Source: Paenibacillus antibioticophila
Lineage (GTDB): Bacteria; Bacillota; Bacilli; Paenibacillales; Paenibacillaceae
Direction: 5' to 3'
Assembly: GCF_000455265.1 (NCBI RefSeq)
Contig: NZ_HG005139.1
Span: forward strand, 1 to 64,000
Length of the DNA: 64,000 nt
The position numbers and the translations under genes are program-made. Position 1 is the first letter of the stretch, and each line of letters opens with the position of its first letter. This document shows positions 1-8,328 of the stretch, in pieces. A model generated the notes under the pieces. It did no database searches. It was not told where the DNA came from and saw nothing but the letters and a program-made list of their open reading frames with translations.

Positions 1-5
1 AACAC

Positions 6-42
6 AAAGAGCACTGCCGATAATCCGGTGGTGCTCTTTTTT
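6..42 (+). terminator. Rho-independent terminator, possibly bidirectional
   Basis: A 14-bp stem (6-19 with 26-39, two G-T wobbles) closes a short loop and is followed by a T run through 42 on the plus strand. It would end a plus-strand gene lying before the window. It also sits directly after the stop codon of the minus-strand gene at 45, so it may serve both directions, although the minus-strand T tract is weaker. Confidence 0.75.
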
Positions 43-44
43 GC

Positions 45-1088
45 TTATAAACTATTTACTTGAGCGTCCGACAGGGCTTCCCTCCACCGACAGAACAATT
101 GCCACGGAGATTTGCCTTCGAGTAGGGATTTACTCGTATAAACACCTTCTTCTACAGAATCGAATAGCCCGGCCAGATGAAGGCGAAGCCCTGCGTTTAG
201 AATCGTCTGATTGATGAATGCCATGTGAGCTTCCCCGGTTAACACCGTTTCCGTGACATGCAACTGCTTGGCGGCGGTCCATGTGATGTCCGGCAGAGAA
301 GACTCCAGCCCGTACGTTTCCGGATCGATCAAATGAAGCTTGGCATTACCGTTTTCAACAAGATAAGTTCGGGTAGGGCGGTCGACATAAACATCCTCCG
401 AGCCTTCAGCGCCCTGAACGATCAGGGCCTTGCGGTAATCTAGCCGTTGAAGCAGTTGGGCCGTCCGGTCGAACATCGTATTATGAAATACCCCATAGAC
501 AAGGTAAGGGGAGTGGCTGTAATCGGCGAGCTTTTCTACAGTATTAAGGATCGTCCGCAGCCCGAGCTCTACGCGGATTTGCCGTAGCCGTTCGAGAGGC
601 GGGCACCATGACTCTGCCGGTACGAATAGAACCCCGGTCTGCTGGGAGGCTCGAATCGTCTGCTCCCGTCCCCTCACCCCCTCATCTATGCCCATTTCCC
701 GGAGCACGTCGGGCAGGGTGATGCCCCACTTGGGCGGGAGTGATTCGGTACCGTGCAGTGTCACTGGCAATCCTGCGGAAGCCAGAACAAAGGCTGCAGC
801 AAAGCTGGCCATAAAGGAAGACTTCCTGCCGTCATAGGGGCCGGCACAGTCGAGCGAGTCAGGGCGGGGGAAGCGGATGGCATGGCTGCGGCAGGCATTT
901 ACGAAGGCATAAAGCTCATCCACGCTCTCCATTTTGATGCGTTCCGCCAGAAAGAAAGCGCCGATTTGCGCCGGAGTTGCAGACTGGTCAAATATCATTT
1001 CCGCTGCGGCAACAGCTTCCTCGTAGCCCAAGTCGCGAGCTCCGCGCTTGCCCCGGCCCACTTCTTTTAAAACTTCCGTCATATTCAT
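45..1088 (-). CDS. TrpD2-like glycosyltransferase family 3 protein (anthranilate phosphoribosyltransferase paralogue)
   Basis: The 347-residue protein follows the anthranilate phosphoribosyltransferase fold: a helical N-terminal domain (about 1-75) and an alpha/beta phosphoribosyl-binding domain. The region that in TrpD carries the PRPP-binding GTGGD loop reads CAGPYDGRKSS here, so the signature is degenerate and real TrpD activity is doubtful. It resembles the TrpD2/YbiB group, some of which bind nucleic acid. It is the second gene of a two-gene operon, 33 bp behind the ANTAR regulator and divergent from nirBDC, and no tryptophan genes are nearby. A link to nitrite or nitrate assimilation is inferred from position only. 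Confidence 0.75.
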   Translation of the reverse strand: MNMTEVLKEVGRGKRGARDLGYEEAVAAAEMIFDQSATPAQIGAFFLAERIKMESVDELYAFVNACRSHAIRFPRPDSLDCAGPYDGRKSSFMASFAAAFVLASAGLPVTLHGTESLPPKWGITLPDVLREMGIDEGVRGREQTIRASQQTGVLFVPAESWCPPLERLRQIRVELGLRTILNTVEKLADYSHSPYLVYGVFHNTMFDRTAQLLQRLDYRKALIVQGAEGSEDVYVDRPTRTYLVENGNAKLHLIDPETYGLESSLPDITWTAAKQLHVTETVLTGEAHMAFINQTILNAGLRLHLAGLFDSVEEGVYTSKSLLEGKSPWQLFCRWREALSDAQVNSL

Positions 1089-1121
1089 GTAGGGCTCCTC
1101 CTCGTCGATACTTCTTATAGG

Positions 1122-1730
1122 CTAAGTTCTTAATTGTTGATGCGCTTTAACGATCAAGGTTGCGATGTCGACAATTCTCTTACGCTCATTCATCGCCCGT
1201 TTTCGCAGCACCTCGTAAGCTTCCGCCTCTGAAATCAGGTTAATCTCGCACAAAATCCCTTTGGCGAGGTCGATCCATTTCCGTTCTTCCAGCCGGGAAA
1301 CGAGCTGAGCCCGTTCATCGATCCATTGCTGACGTTCAAAAAAATGCTTGGCACCGAGATGAAGCGCCCAATGAAGCTCTTGAGCAGACATGGACGGAGT
1401 CAGGATCCCGTCAACCGGGATATCGTCTTCACAGGATTCCAAGGATGATGCAGCCATAGCTGCACTACACCACCACATTAAAGGGACGGCCTTCGATTTG
1501 GACACCAGGCTCCCCCAGACAGAGATCCCGGAAATAGGCAGATGAAGGACAACAGCATCCGCCGTTTTGACCTTTTGGCAAATTTCTTCTTCTATATCAG
1601 AGACGAACACTTGATATCCGTTATTTTTCAGCATGCGTTCAGGCTCGGCAAGGGGAGGGGATGCATCTGGAGTGTAGATCCTCTCTCCGCTAGGGAAGCC
1701 CTGTTCGCGAATAACCAGCAGAAAACGCAT
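1122..1730 (-). CDS. ANTAR-domain RNA-binding antiterminator (NasT/NasR-like)
   Basis: The 202-residue protein has a receiver-like N-terminal half (about 1-125), a linking helix, and a C-terminal ANTAR domain (about 143-200) with the typical three-helix pattern containing AKGILCE and an EAYEVLRKRAM segment. ANTAR proteins bind tandem RNA hexaloops in nascent leaders and prevent termination. The receiver strand that usually ends in the phospho-accepting Asp reads VVLHLP, with His where Asp is expected, so phosphorylation-independent control is likely. A GGAGG about 8 nt upstream supports the ATG. The divergent nirB leader at 2061-2171 contains the matching RNA target, so the nir operon is the probable target. 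Confidence 0.88.
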   Translation of the reverse strand: MRFLLVIREQGFPSGERIYTPDASPPLAEPERMLKNNGYQVFVSDIEEEICQKVKTADAVVLHLPISGISVWGSLVSKSKAVPLMWWCSAAMAASSLESCEDDIPVDGILTPSMSAQELHWALHLGAKHFFERQQWIDERAQLVSRLEERKWIDLAKGILCEINLISEAEAYEVLRKRAMNERKRIVDIATLIVKAHQQLRT

Positions 1731-1945
1731 CTGGAGTATGCCTCCGTTCCATTCCGTTGACGGACATATTTATTTTCGAATCAGCAAATTTGATAAGAAA
1801 CCTAACATTGGATCAACCGACAGATAATTTCTATTTTATTTTCACGCTATTTTTCTGAAAAATCAATACACTTTTCGCATGCTACACTCAAATTATATAA
1901 TATTTTAAATAAAAGCAGAACAATTTTCAATTAGTTAACGATATA

Positions 1946-1962
1946 TGTTAATTAAGATAACA
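1946..1962 (+). promoter_or_regulatory. GlnR/TnrA box, distal site
   Basis: The 17-mer matches the TGTNA-N7-TNACA consensus at every fixed position. Its centre lies 42 bp (four helical turns) from a second perfect match that overlaps the -35 region of the nirB promoter. This points to nitrogen-source control by GlnR or TnrA. Confidence 0.85.
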
Positions 1963-1987
1963 TAATTTGAATTTTATTTTAATTTTT

Positions 1988-2004
1988 TGTTATATATATT
2001 GACA
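1988..2004 (+). promoter_or_regulatory. GlnR/TnrA box, proximal site overlapping the -35
   Basis: This is a second perfect match to TGTNA-N7-TNACA. Its last six bases form the -35 element TTGACA of the nir promoter. Overlap with the -35 suggests steric repression, while the distal copy could support looping or activation. Confidence 0.85.
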
Positions 2005-2028
2005 TGATAAAAATAGTTAGGTTATATT
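1999..2028 (+). promoter_or_regulatory. Sigma-A-type promoter of the nir operon
   Basis: TTGACA at 1999-2004 is followed after 17-18 bp by TTATAT/TATATT (2022-2028). The predicted start near 2035 leaves a leader of about 195 nt before nirB that carries the antitermination structure. The surrounding 1760-2040 stretch is very AT-rich and holds no gene. Confidence 0.75.
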
Positions 2029-2060
2029 AGCCTCAACGAATCAAATTTTAAATTATTTAC

Positions 2061-2109
2061 GGACACAATGGCGTGTTCGGCATGAAGCGGCAATGGAGCC
2101 TGTCTTCGC
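2061..2109 (+). ncRNA. Tandem-hexaloop ANTAR target RNA in the nirB leader
   Basis: Two hairpins each present a six-base loop with A at position 1 and G at position 4, the ANTAR recognition pattern. P1 pairs 2061-2066 with 2073-2078 around AATGGC. P2 pairs GGC 2089-2091 with GCC 2098-2100 around AATGGA and is extended by GAAG 2084-2087 with CTTC 2104-2107. The 3' strand of P2 is also the 5' arm of the downstream terminator, so the two folds exclude each other. The ANTAR protein encoded at 1122-1730 is the obvious ligand. Confidence 0.88.
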
Positions 2110-2171
2110 AAAATAGGGATCAGCATGAAGGTTGTATGTTCATGTCCATTCCCAGGCGGAGCGGGCTTTTT
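2098..2171 (+). terminator. Leader terminator competing with the ANTAR hexaloop P2
   Basis: The 5' arm 2098-2109 pairs with the 3' arm 2156-2166 (11 pairs, three of them G-T, one bulged C at 2104), and a T run follows at 2167-2171. The long loop encloses a smaller hairpin (CATGAA 2124-2129 with TTCATG 2139-2144). The 5' arm overlaps P2, so ANTAR binding should prevent terminator formation. Confidence 0.8.
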
Positions 2172-2228
2172 CTGTACCTTTTTACTGCATGAACATGGAG
2201 AGGAAAGATTGGGAGGAGAGAACCGAAT

Positions 2229-4649
2229 ATGGGAGGAAAAAAGAGATTAGTATTGGTAGGCAACGGGATGGCAGGTGTGCGTACGATTGAGCATGTGCTG
2301 AAATTGGCGCCAGATATCTATGATATCACCGTATTCGGAGCGGAGCCTTATCCGAATTACAACCGAATTATGCTGTCTTCGGTGCTTGCGGGCGGTTCCA
2401 ATATGAAGGATATCGTTATCAATGATTGGGATTGGTACACGGAGAATGGGATTCGCCTCTATACAGGTGACGCAGTCACTCGAGTTGATACCGGAAATAA
2501 GAAGGTATTCTCAAAATCGGGGGTAGAAGCGGCATACGACGAACTGATTTTGGCGACAGGCTCTAATCCGTTTATCCTTCCGATCCCTGGCGCGGATAAA
2601 GAGGGAGTGATCGGATTTCGGGACATTCAGGACTGCGACCGCATGATGGAAGCCTCAAAAAAATATAAAAGGGCGGCTGTCATCGGAGGCGGACTGCTCG
2701 GATTGGAAGCGGCCAGAGGACTGCTTCATCTCGGGATGGATGTCACGGTGATCCACATTCACCCTTATTTAATGGAACGTCAGCTGGATGAGCCTGCTGC
2801 CAAGATGCTTCAGTTGGAATTGGAGGCACAAGGCATGAAATTTATGATGCAAAAGCAAACAGCCGGTGTTCGGGGAGGGCGTCGGGCGGAGGGACTTGAT
2901 TTTGCGGACGGCAGCTCTCTGATGGCCGATTTGGTCGTGATGGCCGTAGGCATTAAGCCGAATGTGGCGCTGGCGAAAGCATCGGGCCTGAAAGTGGAGC
3001 GCGGGATCGTAGTTGATGATTATATGGAAACAAGCATGCCGGGGATATACGCAGTCGGCGAATGCGCAGAGCACCGGGGGATCGCCTACGGACTAGTCGC
3101 TCCGTTGTATGAACAGGGGCAGGTCCTTGCCAAACGGCTGGCCGGGGTGGAGACGGGCGGATATGAGGGTTCTGTCACTTCCACAAAATTGAAAGTGTCG
3201 GGGGTGGATGTGTTCTCGGCAGGGTTCTTCCAGGATGTCCCTGGGACGCGGTCGCTGCGGATTCAAGACGATCTGGACGGAACCTATAAGAAGATCGTGT
3301 TACAGGACGATAGGCTGGTTGGGGCCGTCCTGTTCGGAGATACCACAGACGGAGCTTCCCTATTCGCAAAAATTAAGAAAGGGGAGTCTGTCGCCGGAAA
3401 GGAAAAGGAGCTTCTGCTTGGATTCCCGGCGGGGAGTGCCGGAGAAAACTCCCAAGCGGCCAGATTGGCAGCCATGGCTGATGATGAAATCATTTGCGGC
3501 TGTAACGGTGTCAGCAAAGGCACAATTGTCGAAGCGGTGAAGGGCGGTTGCGGCACGGTCGGCGAAATTAAGGCCTGCACGAAGGCCTCCGGATCCTGTG
3601 GCGGCTGTAAGCCGCTGGTGGAGGGGCTCCTCCAGCTGTACGGAGACGGGGTATCCGGTGAACCGGTCAAGGAAGGAATCTGTGGATGTACCTCCCTTGG
3701 TCGCGAGGAAATCGTGGAGAGCATCAGAGCAATGAGCTTGAAGAGTGTCAAAGAGGTCATGAACGTACTGGAGTGGCACGAGCCTGAAGGCTGTTCCAAA
3801 TGCAGGCCCGCTTTGAATTATTACTTGGGGATGCTCTGGCCAATAGAATACGTGGATGAGAAGGAGTCGCGGTTCGTAAATGAACGCTATCATGCCAATA
3901 TCCAAAAAGACGGCACCTTCTCTGTCGTGCCCCGCATTTACGGTGGTGTAACTTCACCGGCCGACCTTAAAAAAATTGCGGAGGTTGCGGAGAAGTACGA
4001 TGTTCCTATGGTGAAGTTCACCGGAGGACAACGGATTGACCTGCTCGGGGTGAAGAAGGAGGATTTGCCTAAAGTATGGGCGGAGCTGGATATGCCTTCC
4101 GGCCACGCTTACGGTAAAGCATTGCGCACGGTGAAGACCTGTGTAGGCTCGACCTTCTGCAGATTCGGCACCCAGGATTCGATCGGTATGGGAATCCGGT
4201 TAGAGAAAGCCTTTGAGCGGCTCAACACGCCGGGGAAAGTGAAGCTTGCCGTTTCCGGTTGTCCGCGCAATTGCGCAGAGGCAACGATTAAGGACTTGGG
4301 CGTCGTAGCCATCGATGGCGGCTGGGAGATCTATGTCGGCGGGAACGGCGGCGTGAAAGTAAGAGCATCGGACCTGCTCTGTACGGTGAAGACGGAGGAT
4401 GAAGTTATGGAGTGGACGGCTGCCTACTTACAGTATTACCGTGAGCAGGCCAGCTGGAATGAGCGTACCGCACAGTGGGTGGAGCGGGTTGGGCTGGGCA
4501 AGATCAAGGCAGTGCTGGAGAATCCTGAGGAACGGCAGAAGTTGGCCGACCGGATTGAGGAAACGCTAAGCCGCTCGACCGACCCTTGGAAAGAGATTAT
4601 CGAAGATGAGTCGCTGCGTAAAAACTTTGAGCCTTTGGCCAGTGTTTAG
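2229..4649 (+). CDS. nirB: Assimilatory nitrite reductase (NADH), large subunit
   Basis: NirB/NasD reduces nitrite to ammonium in the cytoplasm with NADH, FAD, iron-sulfur clusters and siroheme. Visible parts: FAD-binding GNGMAG at 11-16; NAD-binding GGGLLG at 153-158; a BFD-type [2Fe-2S] domain with C423, C425, C457 and C460; a second cysteine set (C485, C487, C522, C525); and the siroheme/4Fe-4S ligands C638, C644, C678 and C682 in the C-terminal half. The 806-residue length is normal and all expected ligands are present. GGGAGGAG precedes the ATG. It is the first gene of nirB-nirD-nirC-cobA. Expression is probably set by GlnR/TnrA at the promoter and ANTAR antitermination in the leader. 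Confidence 0.97.
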   Translation: MGGKKRLVLVGNGMAGVRTIEHVLKLAPDIYDITVFGAEPYPNYNRIMLSSVLAGGSNMKDIVINDWDWYTENGIRLYTGDAVTRVDTGNKKVFSKSGVEAAYDELILATGSNPFILPIPGADKEGVIGFRDIQDCDRMMEASKKYKRAAVIGGGLLGLEAARGLLHLGMDVTVIHIHPYLMERQLDEPAAKMLQLELEAQGMKFMMQKQTAGVRGGRRAEGLDFADGSSLMADLVVMAVGIKPNVALAKASGLKVERGIVVDDYMETSMPGIYAVGECAEHRGIAYGLVAPLYEQGQVLAKRLAGVETGGYEGSVTSTKLKVSGVDVFSAGFFQDVPGTRSLRIQDDLDGTYKKIVLQDDRLVGAVLFGDTTDGASLFAKIKKGESVAGKEKELLLGFPAGSAGENSQAARLAAMADDEIICGCNGVSKGTIVEAVKGGCGTVGEIKACTKASGSCGGCKPLVEGLLQLYGDGVSGEPVKEGICGCTSLGREEIVESIRAMSLKSVKEVMNVLEWHEPEGCSKCRPALNYYLGMLWPIEYVDEKESRFVNERYHANIQKDGTFSVVPRIYGGVTSPADLKKIAEVAEKYDVPMVKFTGGQRIDLLGVKKEDLPKVWAELDMPSGHAYGKALRTVKTCVGSTFCRFGTQDSIGMGIRLEKAFERLNTPGKVKLAVSGCPRNCAEATIKDLGVVAIDGGWEIYVGGNGGVKVRASDLLCTVKTEDEVMEWTAAYLQYYREQASWNERTAQWVERVGLGKIKAVLENPEERQKLADRIEETLSRSTDPWKEIIEDESLRKNFEPLASV

Positions 4650-4727
4650 CTGGTTGCCCTATAACCGGTCACGTACGGACTTATTACAGGGAAGTAGTAT
4701 CCATATATTGAATAGGAGGGAACGGCG

Positions 4728-5045
4728 ATGTTAACAAAAATGAAGGTGGCCCAATTGCAGGAGATTGATGAGCAGGGAGCGCGGACACTTGTGGCGGGGG
4801 ATAAGGAGATCGCCGTATTTCGACTCAGCGACGGGAGTATCCGGGCAATTGAAAACCGCTGTCCTCATAAGGGGGGACGGCTGTCAGAGGGAATGGTGTG
4901 TGGTTCTTCCGTTCACTGCCCGCTGCACGATTGGAAAATTGATCTGCTCACCGGCCGCGTCCGAGAGCCGGATCATGGAGTAGTCACGGTGTACGAGACC
5001 GAAGTGGACGCGGAGACCGGCTCCATCTATATCACCTTAGATTAG
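4728..5045 (+). CDS. nirD: Nitrite reductase small subunit, Rieske-type
   Basis: The 105-residue NirD protein partners NirB. It has a Rieske [2Fe-2S] fold with the full ligand set C45-x-H47 and C64-x2-H67. Family members of this size are common in Bacillales, where the Rieske centre is retained, unlike the cluster-free NirD of enteric bacteria. It lies 78 bp after nirB with its own GGAGG. Confidence 0.94.
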   Translation: MLTKMKVAQLQEIDEQGARTLVAGDKEIAVFRLSDGSIRAIENRCPHKGGRLSEGMVCGSSVHCPLHDWKIDLLTGRVREPDHGVVTVYETEVDAETGSIYITLD

Positions 5046-5064
5046 AAGAAGGAGGATGAGACCG

Positions 5065-5949
5065 ATGGATTATGTAAAGCCTGCCGAAGTGCTGGAATCG
5101 ATGATTGAGACAGGGATGAACAAAGCCCGGTTAACTATTTTACAAATGCTGGTCAAAGGGTTTCTCGCCGGTGCGATTCTTGCCTGCGCCACGACGCTTG
5201 CGTTCACGGCGACCGCACAAACTTCGCTGGGGATTGTAGGAGCGTTGATTTTTCCCGTCGGTTTCGTCATTATCATTTTACTTGGCCTTGAATTGGTGAC
5301 TGGCAGCTTTGCGCTCATTCCGCTCGCGGTTCTGGAACGCAAGACAACCTTCTCGCGAATGCTGGCGAATTTCGGCTGGGTCATCCTCGGCCATCTGCTA
5401 GGTTGTGCTGTATATGCGATTCTGTATGGTTTGACAATTACGAAGATGGGGACCGATATGAGTCACCCGATGGTGCAGACTCTGATTCAGGCCAGCGAGT
5501 CCAAAACGATCGGATATGCGTCGATGGGGTTGCCTGGCATGGGGCTGGTAGTCATCAAGGCAGTGCTGTGTAACTGGATGGTCACGCTGGGAGCCGTGAT
5601 GGCCTTAACCTCACGATCCACAACAGGGAAAATCGTGGCGATGTGGCTGCCGATTCTAATCTTTTTCGGGCAAGGCTTTGAGCACGCGGTCGTTAATATG
5701 TTCGTCATCCCTGCGGGAATGATGCTGGGAGCGGATGTCAGCCTGTCCGACTGGTGGCTCTGGAATCAGCTCCCCGTGCTGGGCGGTAACTTTATAGGCG
5801 GTGTGCTGTTTACGGGATTGGGACTGTATATTTCCTATAAAAGGAAAGCTGCTTTCGGATCCAGTCTTGCCACTGTTCGCAGTACCCCGGAAGTACCGGA
5901 TCATAGGACGACTTCCGCGGTAGCACCCGGAACGGGGGAAGGAGCATGA
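5065..5949 (+). CDS. nirC: Formate/nitrite transporter family channel, nitrite uptake
   Basis: A polytopic membrane protein of the FNT family with about six transmembrane segments, matching the aquaporin-like pentameric anion channels FocA/NirC. It most likely brings nitrite to NirBD. An ATG at 5056 abuts the GGAGG (5051-5055) with no spacing, so I place the start at the ATG at 5065 (MDYVKP, 9-nt spacing, 294 residues). Its stop overlaps the cobA start by 4 bp (ATGA), showing translational coupling. Confidence 0.92.
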   Translation: MDYVKPAEVLESMIETGMNKARLTILQMLVKGFLAGAILACATTLAFTATAQTSLGIVGALIFPVGFVIIILLGLELVTGSFALIPLAVLERKTTFSRMLANFGWVILGHLLGCAVYAILYGLTITKMGTDMSHPMVQTLIQASESKTIGYASMGLPGMGLVVIKAVLCNWMVTLGAVMALTSRSTTGKIVAMWLPILIFFGQGFEHAVVNMFVIPAGMMLGADVSLSDWWLWNQLPVLGGNFIGGVLFTGLGLYISYKRKAAFGSSLATVRSTPEVPDHRTTSAVAPGTGEGA

Positions 5950-6730
5950 TCCGGCCGGGGCTGGTAAGCATCGTAGGTGCGGGACCGGGCGATCCGGAGT
6001 TGATTACCGTAAAGGCGCTGAAAGCAATCCGCGCGGCAGAGGTGATCCTGTATGACCGCCTCGTGAACGAGGCGTTGCTCTCGTACGCCGATGCCCGGGC
6101 GCTGCGGATTTACTGCGGCAAGTCGCCCGGACAACACGCGATGACGCAGGAGATGATTCAGCGGCGCCTGATCGATTACGCGCTGGAAGGGAAACGGGTG
6201 GTCCGCCTGAAGGGCGGCGATCCGTTCGTCTTCGGGCGCGGCGGCGAAGAGGCGCTTGTGCTGGCCGCCCAGGGTATCCCGTACGAGGTGATCCCGGGTA
6301 TCACCTCGGCGATTGGCGCGGCGGCCGCCAGCGGCATTCCGCTGACGCATCGCGGCGTAGCAGCGTCGTTCGCCTGCGTAACGGGCAGCCGATGCCGGGG
6401 GGAACGGATGGGCCGGACGGACCGCCCATTCGCTGGGATTTGCTGGCCCATGCCGTCGATACGCTTGTGATCTACATGGGAGTGGGCCAATTGCGGGAGA
6501 TCCGCGCGGAACTGCTGAAGCACGGCAAGGCCGGCACCACGCCGGTGGCGCTGATCGAGAGCGGCACGACCGGACTCCAGCGCACCTTCGTCAGCACATT
6601 GGCGGAGGTGCATCAGTTGGCTGCTGCCGTCCAGCTCAGCAACCCGGCGCTGATCGTGGTCGGCGAAGCGGCAATGATCCGGGAACAGCTGCATCAGTTG
6701 CAGCATCAAGCGGCGGCTAGGATCGGGTAA
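5946..6730 (+). pseudogene. cobA: Uroporphyrinogen-III C-methyltransferase, split by a frameshift
   Basis: SUMT makes precorrin-2, the siroheme precursor needed by NirB. The first reading frame (5946-6470) gives the N-terminal domain: [12 protein letters not shown] near residue 10, the [15 protein letters not shown] motif, and PGITSA. After VTGSR the sequence leaves the family. The rest (from [10 protein letters not shown] at 6392, then LVIYMGV, to 6730) is in another frame. The junction lies at about 6385-6398, next to a run of six G. One missing base restores a protein of about 260 residues, the normal SUMT length. Either the gene is broken or this is a sequencing or assembly error. The start overlaps the nirC stop as ATGA. 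Confidence 0.88.
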
Positions 6731-6737
6731 CCCAAAT

Positions 6738-6782
6738 ATAGACTTAAGATGCATCTGTGAAAAAGATGCATCTTAAGTCTAT
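6738..6782. terminator. Long perfect inverted repeat ending the nir operon
   Basis: Nineteen bases (6738-6756) are perfectly repeated in inverse at 6764-6782 around a 7-nt loop. The repeat lies just after cobA and between convergent genes. The following bases are only moderately T-rich, so it may be a processing or 3'-end-stabilising structure as well as a terminator. Confidence 0.6.
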
Positions 6783-6850
6783 GCGTGTTTCTGTGAAGCT
6801 TTATCCGTTGTGCCGCGCACTCCCCGCTTGTTTAGAATACTAGACCATAC

Positions 6851-8242
6851 TTAGTTGCTTTGCGCCCGTACTTTATTGCCGATCGCTTGCAGCAAGCTCT
6901 TGTCCAGATTGGTTGTATCTTGGGTCAGTTCCCAAATCATCACGCCACCCAGATTATCGAGGGCATATTGCGTTTTGCGCTCGATGGTCGGAATGCCGTT
7001 ATAATGGGCTTCCATTCCGTTAATCATTGAAATATCGGTGTTGTAAGCATTGGGATTGGCTTGCAGGATATCTCGATAAGGCGCCCAGGATGGCCGCCCA
7101 TAGAAAGGAACACCCAGGACAACCTTCTCTGCAGGCATATTGCGAGTTTCTTTCCAGTACTTAGCCGATAAGACAGCAAAATCATAAGTGGAGTGGCGAT
7201 CACCGTCTCCTCCGTCATAAGCCATCACGTTAAACCAATCAACGGCATTGATGACCGCATTCGTATGAGCCGCTGCGTCCCAATATATAATGCCTTCCGG
7301 CGTCACACCGCTGAGCACGGCGGAGGTAAGCAGCATATTTTCCTTCTTCAGCTCTTGACTCAAATATACCATCAAGCTTTCATATTGCTGTTTGCTAGAA
7401 CCGTCGCTTCTTGGATGCTCCCAGTCCATATCGACCCCGTCAAAGCCATATTGCTTGGCCATCGCGATGATTGCATCGCCGAATTGCGTGACTTTTTGCG
7501 GTGTACTGGTGGCGGCCATGAACGTGTTCTCCAGCGGAGTTCCGTTATATGACCAGCCTCCCACGGCAAGCAGAACCTTGACGTCTTTGGCATGGGCGGT
7601 TTGAATAATTTGAGTTGCCGCAGCGGGATTCTCCAGCGGTAACAACGATCCGTCACTGGTAGGAATCGCAAAGGCATAGTTGATATGCGTCAGGTTCTGA
7701 TATTGGATCGTTCCGATTTTGTCAGGCTCCCAGCTTGGATAGTAACCGACGACCTTGAAATCGCCTGAAATCGGCGGATCGTCTGGCCCTCCTGGGTTCG
7801 GATTCGGATTCGGATTCCCGGAGATCAGTTCCCAAACCGCAGCAATTCCCGGGATTTCTCCCAAGGTCCACCATTTTGCTTTGTAGAGCTGATCATTGTA
7901 TGAAACAATGTCGTTGCCGACATACGCCTTGCTGCTGCTCCATACGGGATATTCCCCGTTGGATGGAGGAACCAGTTCCCACACGTCCGTTTCTCCAGGA
8001 ACATCTCCCTGAGTCCACCATTTGGCTCTGTAATCGTTTCCATTATAAGTGACAACATCATTAGCTAGGTAGACGGCATTGCTATCCCAAGCAGAATAAG
8101 CGGCTATAGTTACATTTTCACTGGCATCCAGAGCGATTGCTGCCTCTGTTGCTTGCGCATCGAACGGGAGCGGGGCAAACAGGGTGATTAATAGCGCCAA
8201 AATAGCCAAGATTGAAATTTTTCCTTTACGCTTCTGCATCAT
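6851..8242 (-). CDS. Secreted GH18 chitinase with two N-terminal chitin-binding modules
   Basis: A signal peptide (about residues 8-33, ending near DAQATEA) is followed by two copies of a 45-residue CBM5/12-type module with the repeated YxAKWW tryptophan motif (about 50-92 and 99-142). Then comes a Pro/Asn/Gly linker and a GH18 catalytic barrel (about 162-460). The catalytic signature DGVDMDWEHP carries the acid Glu near residue 275. The enzyme hydrolyses chitin outside the cell. A TTG at 8245 could also start, but the ATG at 8242 has GAGAGG 8 nt upstream. A small ORF with a strong ribosome site ends 14 nt upstream. Confidence 0.94.
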   Translation of the reverse strand: MMQKRKGKISILAILALLITLFAPLPFDAQATEAAIALDASENVTIAAYSAWDSNAVYLANDVVTYNGNDYRAKWWTQGDVPGETDVWELVPPSNGEYPVWSSSKAYVGNDIVSYNDQLYKAKWWTLGEIPGIAAVWELISGNPNPNPNPGGPDDPPISGDFKVVGYYPSWEPDKIGTIQYQNLTHINYAFAIPTSDGSLLPLENPAAATQIIQTAHAKDVKVLLAVGGWSYNGTPLENTFMAATSTPQKVTQFGDAIIAMAKQYGFDGVDMDWEHPRSDGSSKQQYESLMVYLSQELKKENMLLTSAVLSGVTPEGIIYWDAAAHTNAVINAVDWFNVMAYDGGDGDRHSTYDFAVLSAKYWKETRNMPAEKVVLGVPFYGRPSWAPYRDILQANPNAYNTDISMINGMEAHYNGIPTIERKTQYALDNLGGVMIWELTQDTTNLDKSLLQAIGNKVRAQSN

Positions 8243-8256
8243 CAATTCATCCTCTC

Positions 8257-8328
8257 TTAAATGTTAATAATAGATTTGTAGAAGGCTCGGGTAGTAGAAG
8301 TAGACAAAAAGCAGCCTTCGAAAGCCAT
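8257..8328 (-). CDS. Possible 23-residue leader peptide upstream of the chitinase
   Basis: On the minus strand an AAGGGAGGTG ribosome site lies just before an ATG at 8328 that opens 23 codons ending in TAA at 8257. The peptide is MAFEGC...IINI with a Ser/Thr-rich centre (STSTT). Its stop is immediately followed by the chitinase ribosome site GAGAGG, so translation could be coupled. No known family is recognised. A chance ORF cannot be excluded, but the ribosome site is the best in this intergenic stretch. Confidence 0.4.
   Translation of the reverse strand: MAFEGCFLSTSTTRAFYKSIINI

Noticed and set aside
3284..3905. Long antisense ORFs inside nirB
   Set aside because: They overlap conserved NirB iron-sulfur and linker coding sequence and have no start-site support.
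6392..6470. Programmed -1 frameshift in cobA
   Set aside because: No X-XXY-YYZ slippery heptamer or stimulatory structure is evident at the junction; a single-base deletion or sequence error explains it better.
6176..6754. 192-codon minus-strand ORF across cobA
   Set aside because: It is antisense to a strongly recognised SUMT sequence, shows no family resemblance, and arises from the GC-rich codon pattern.
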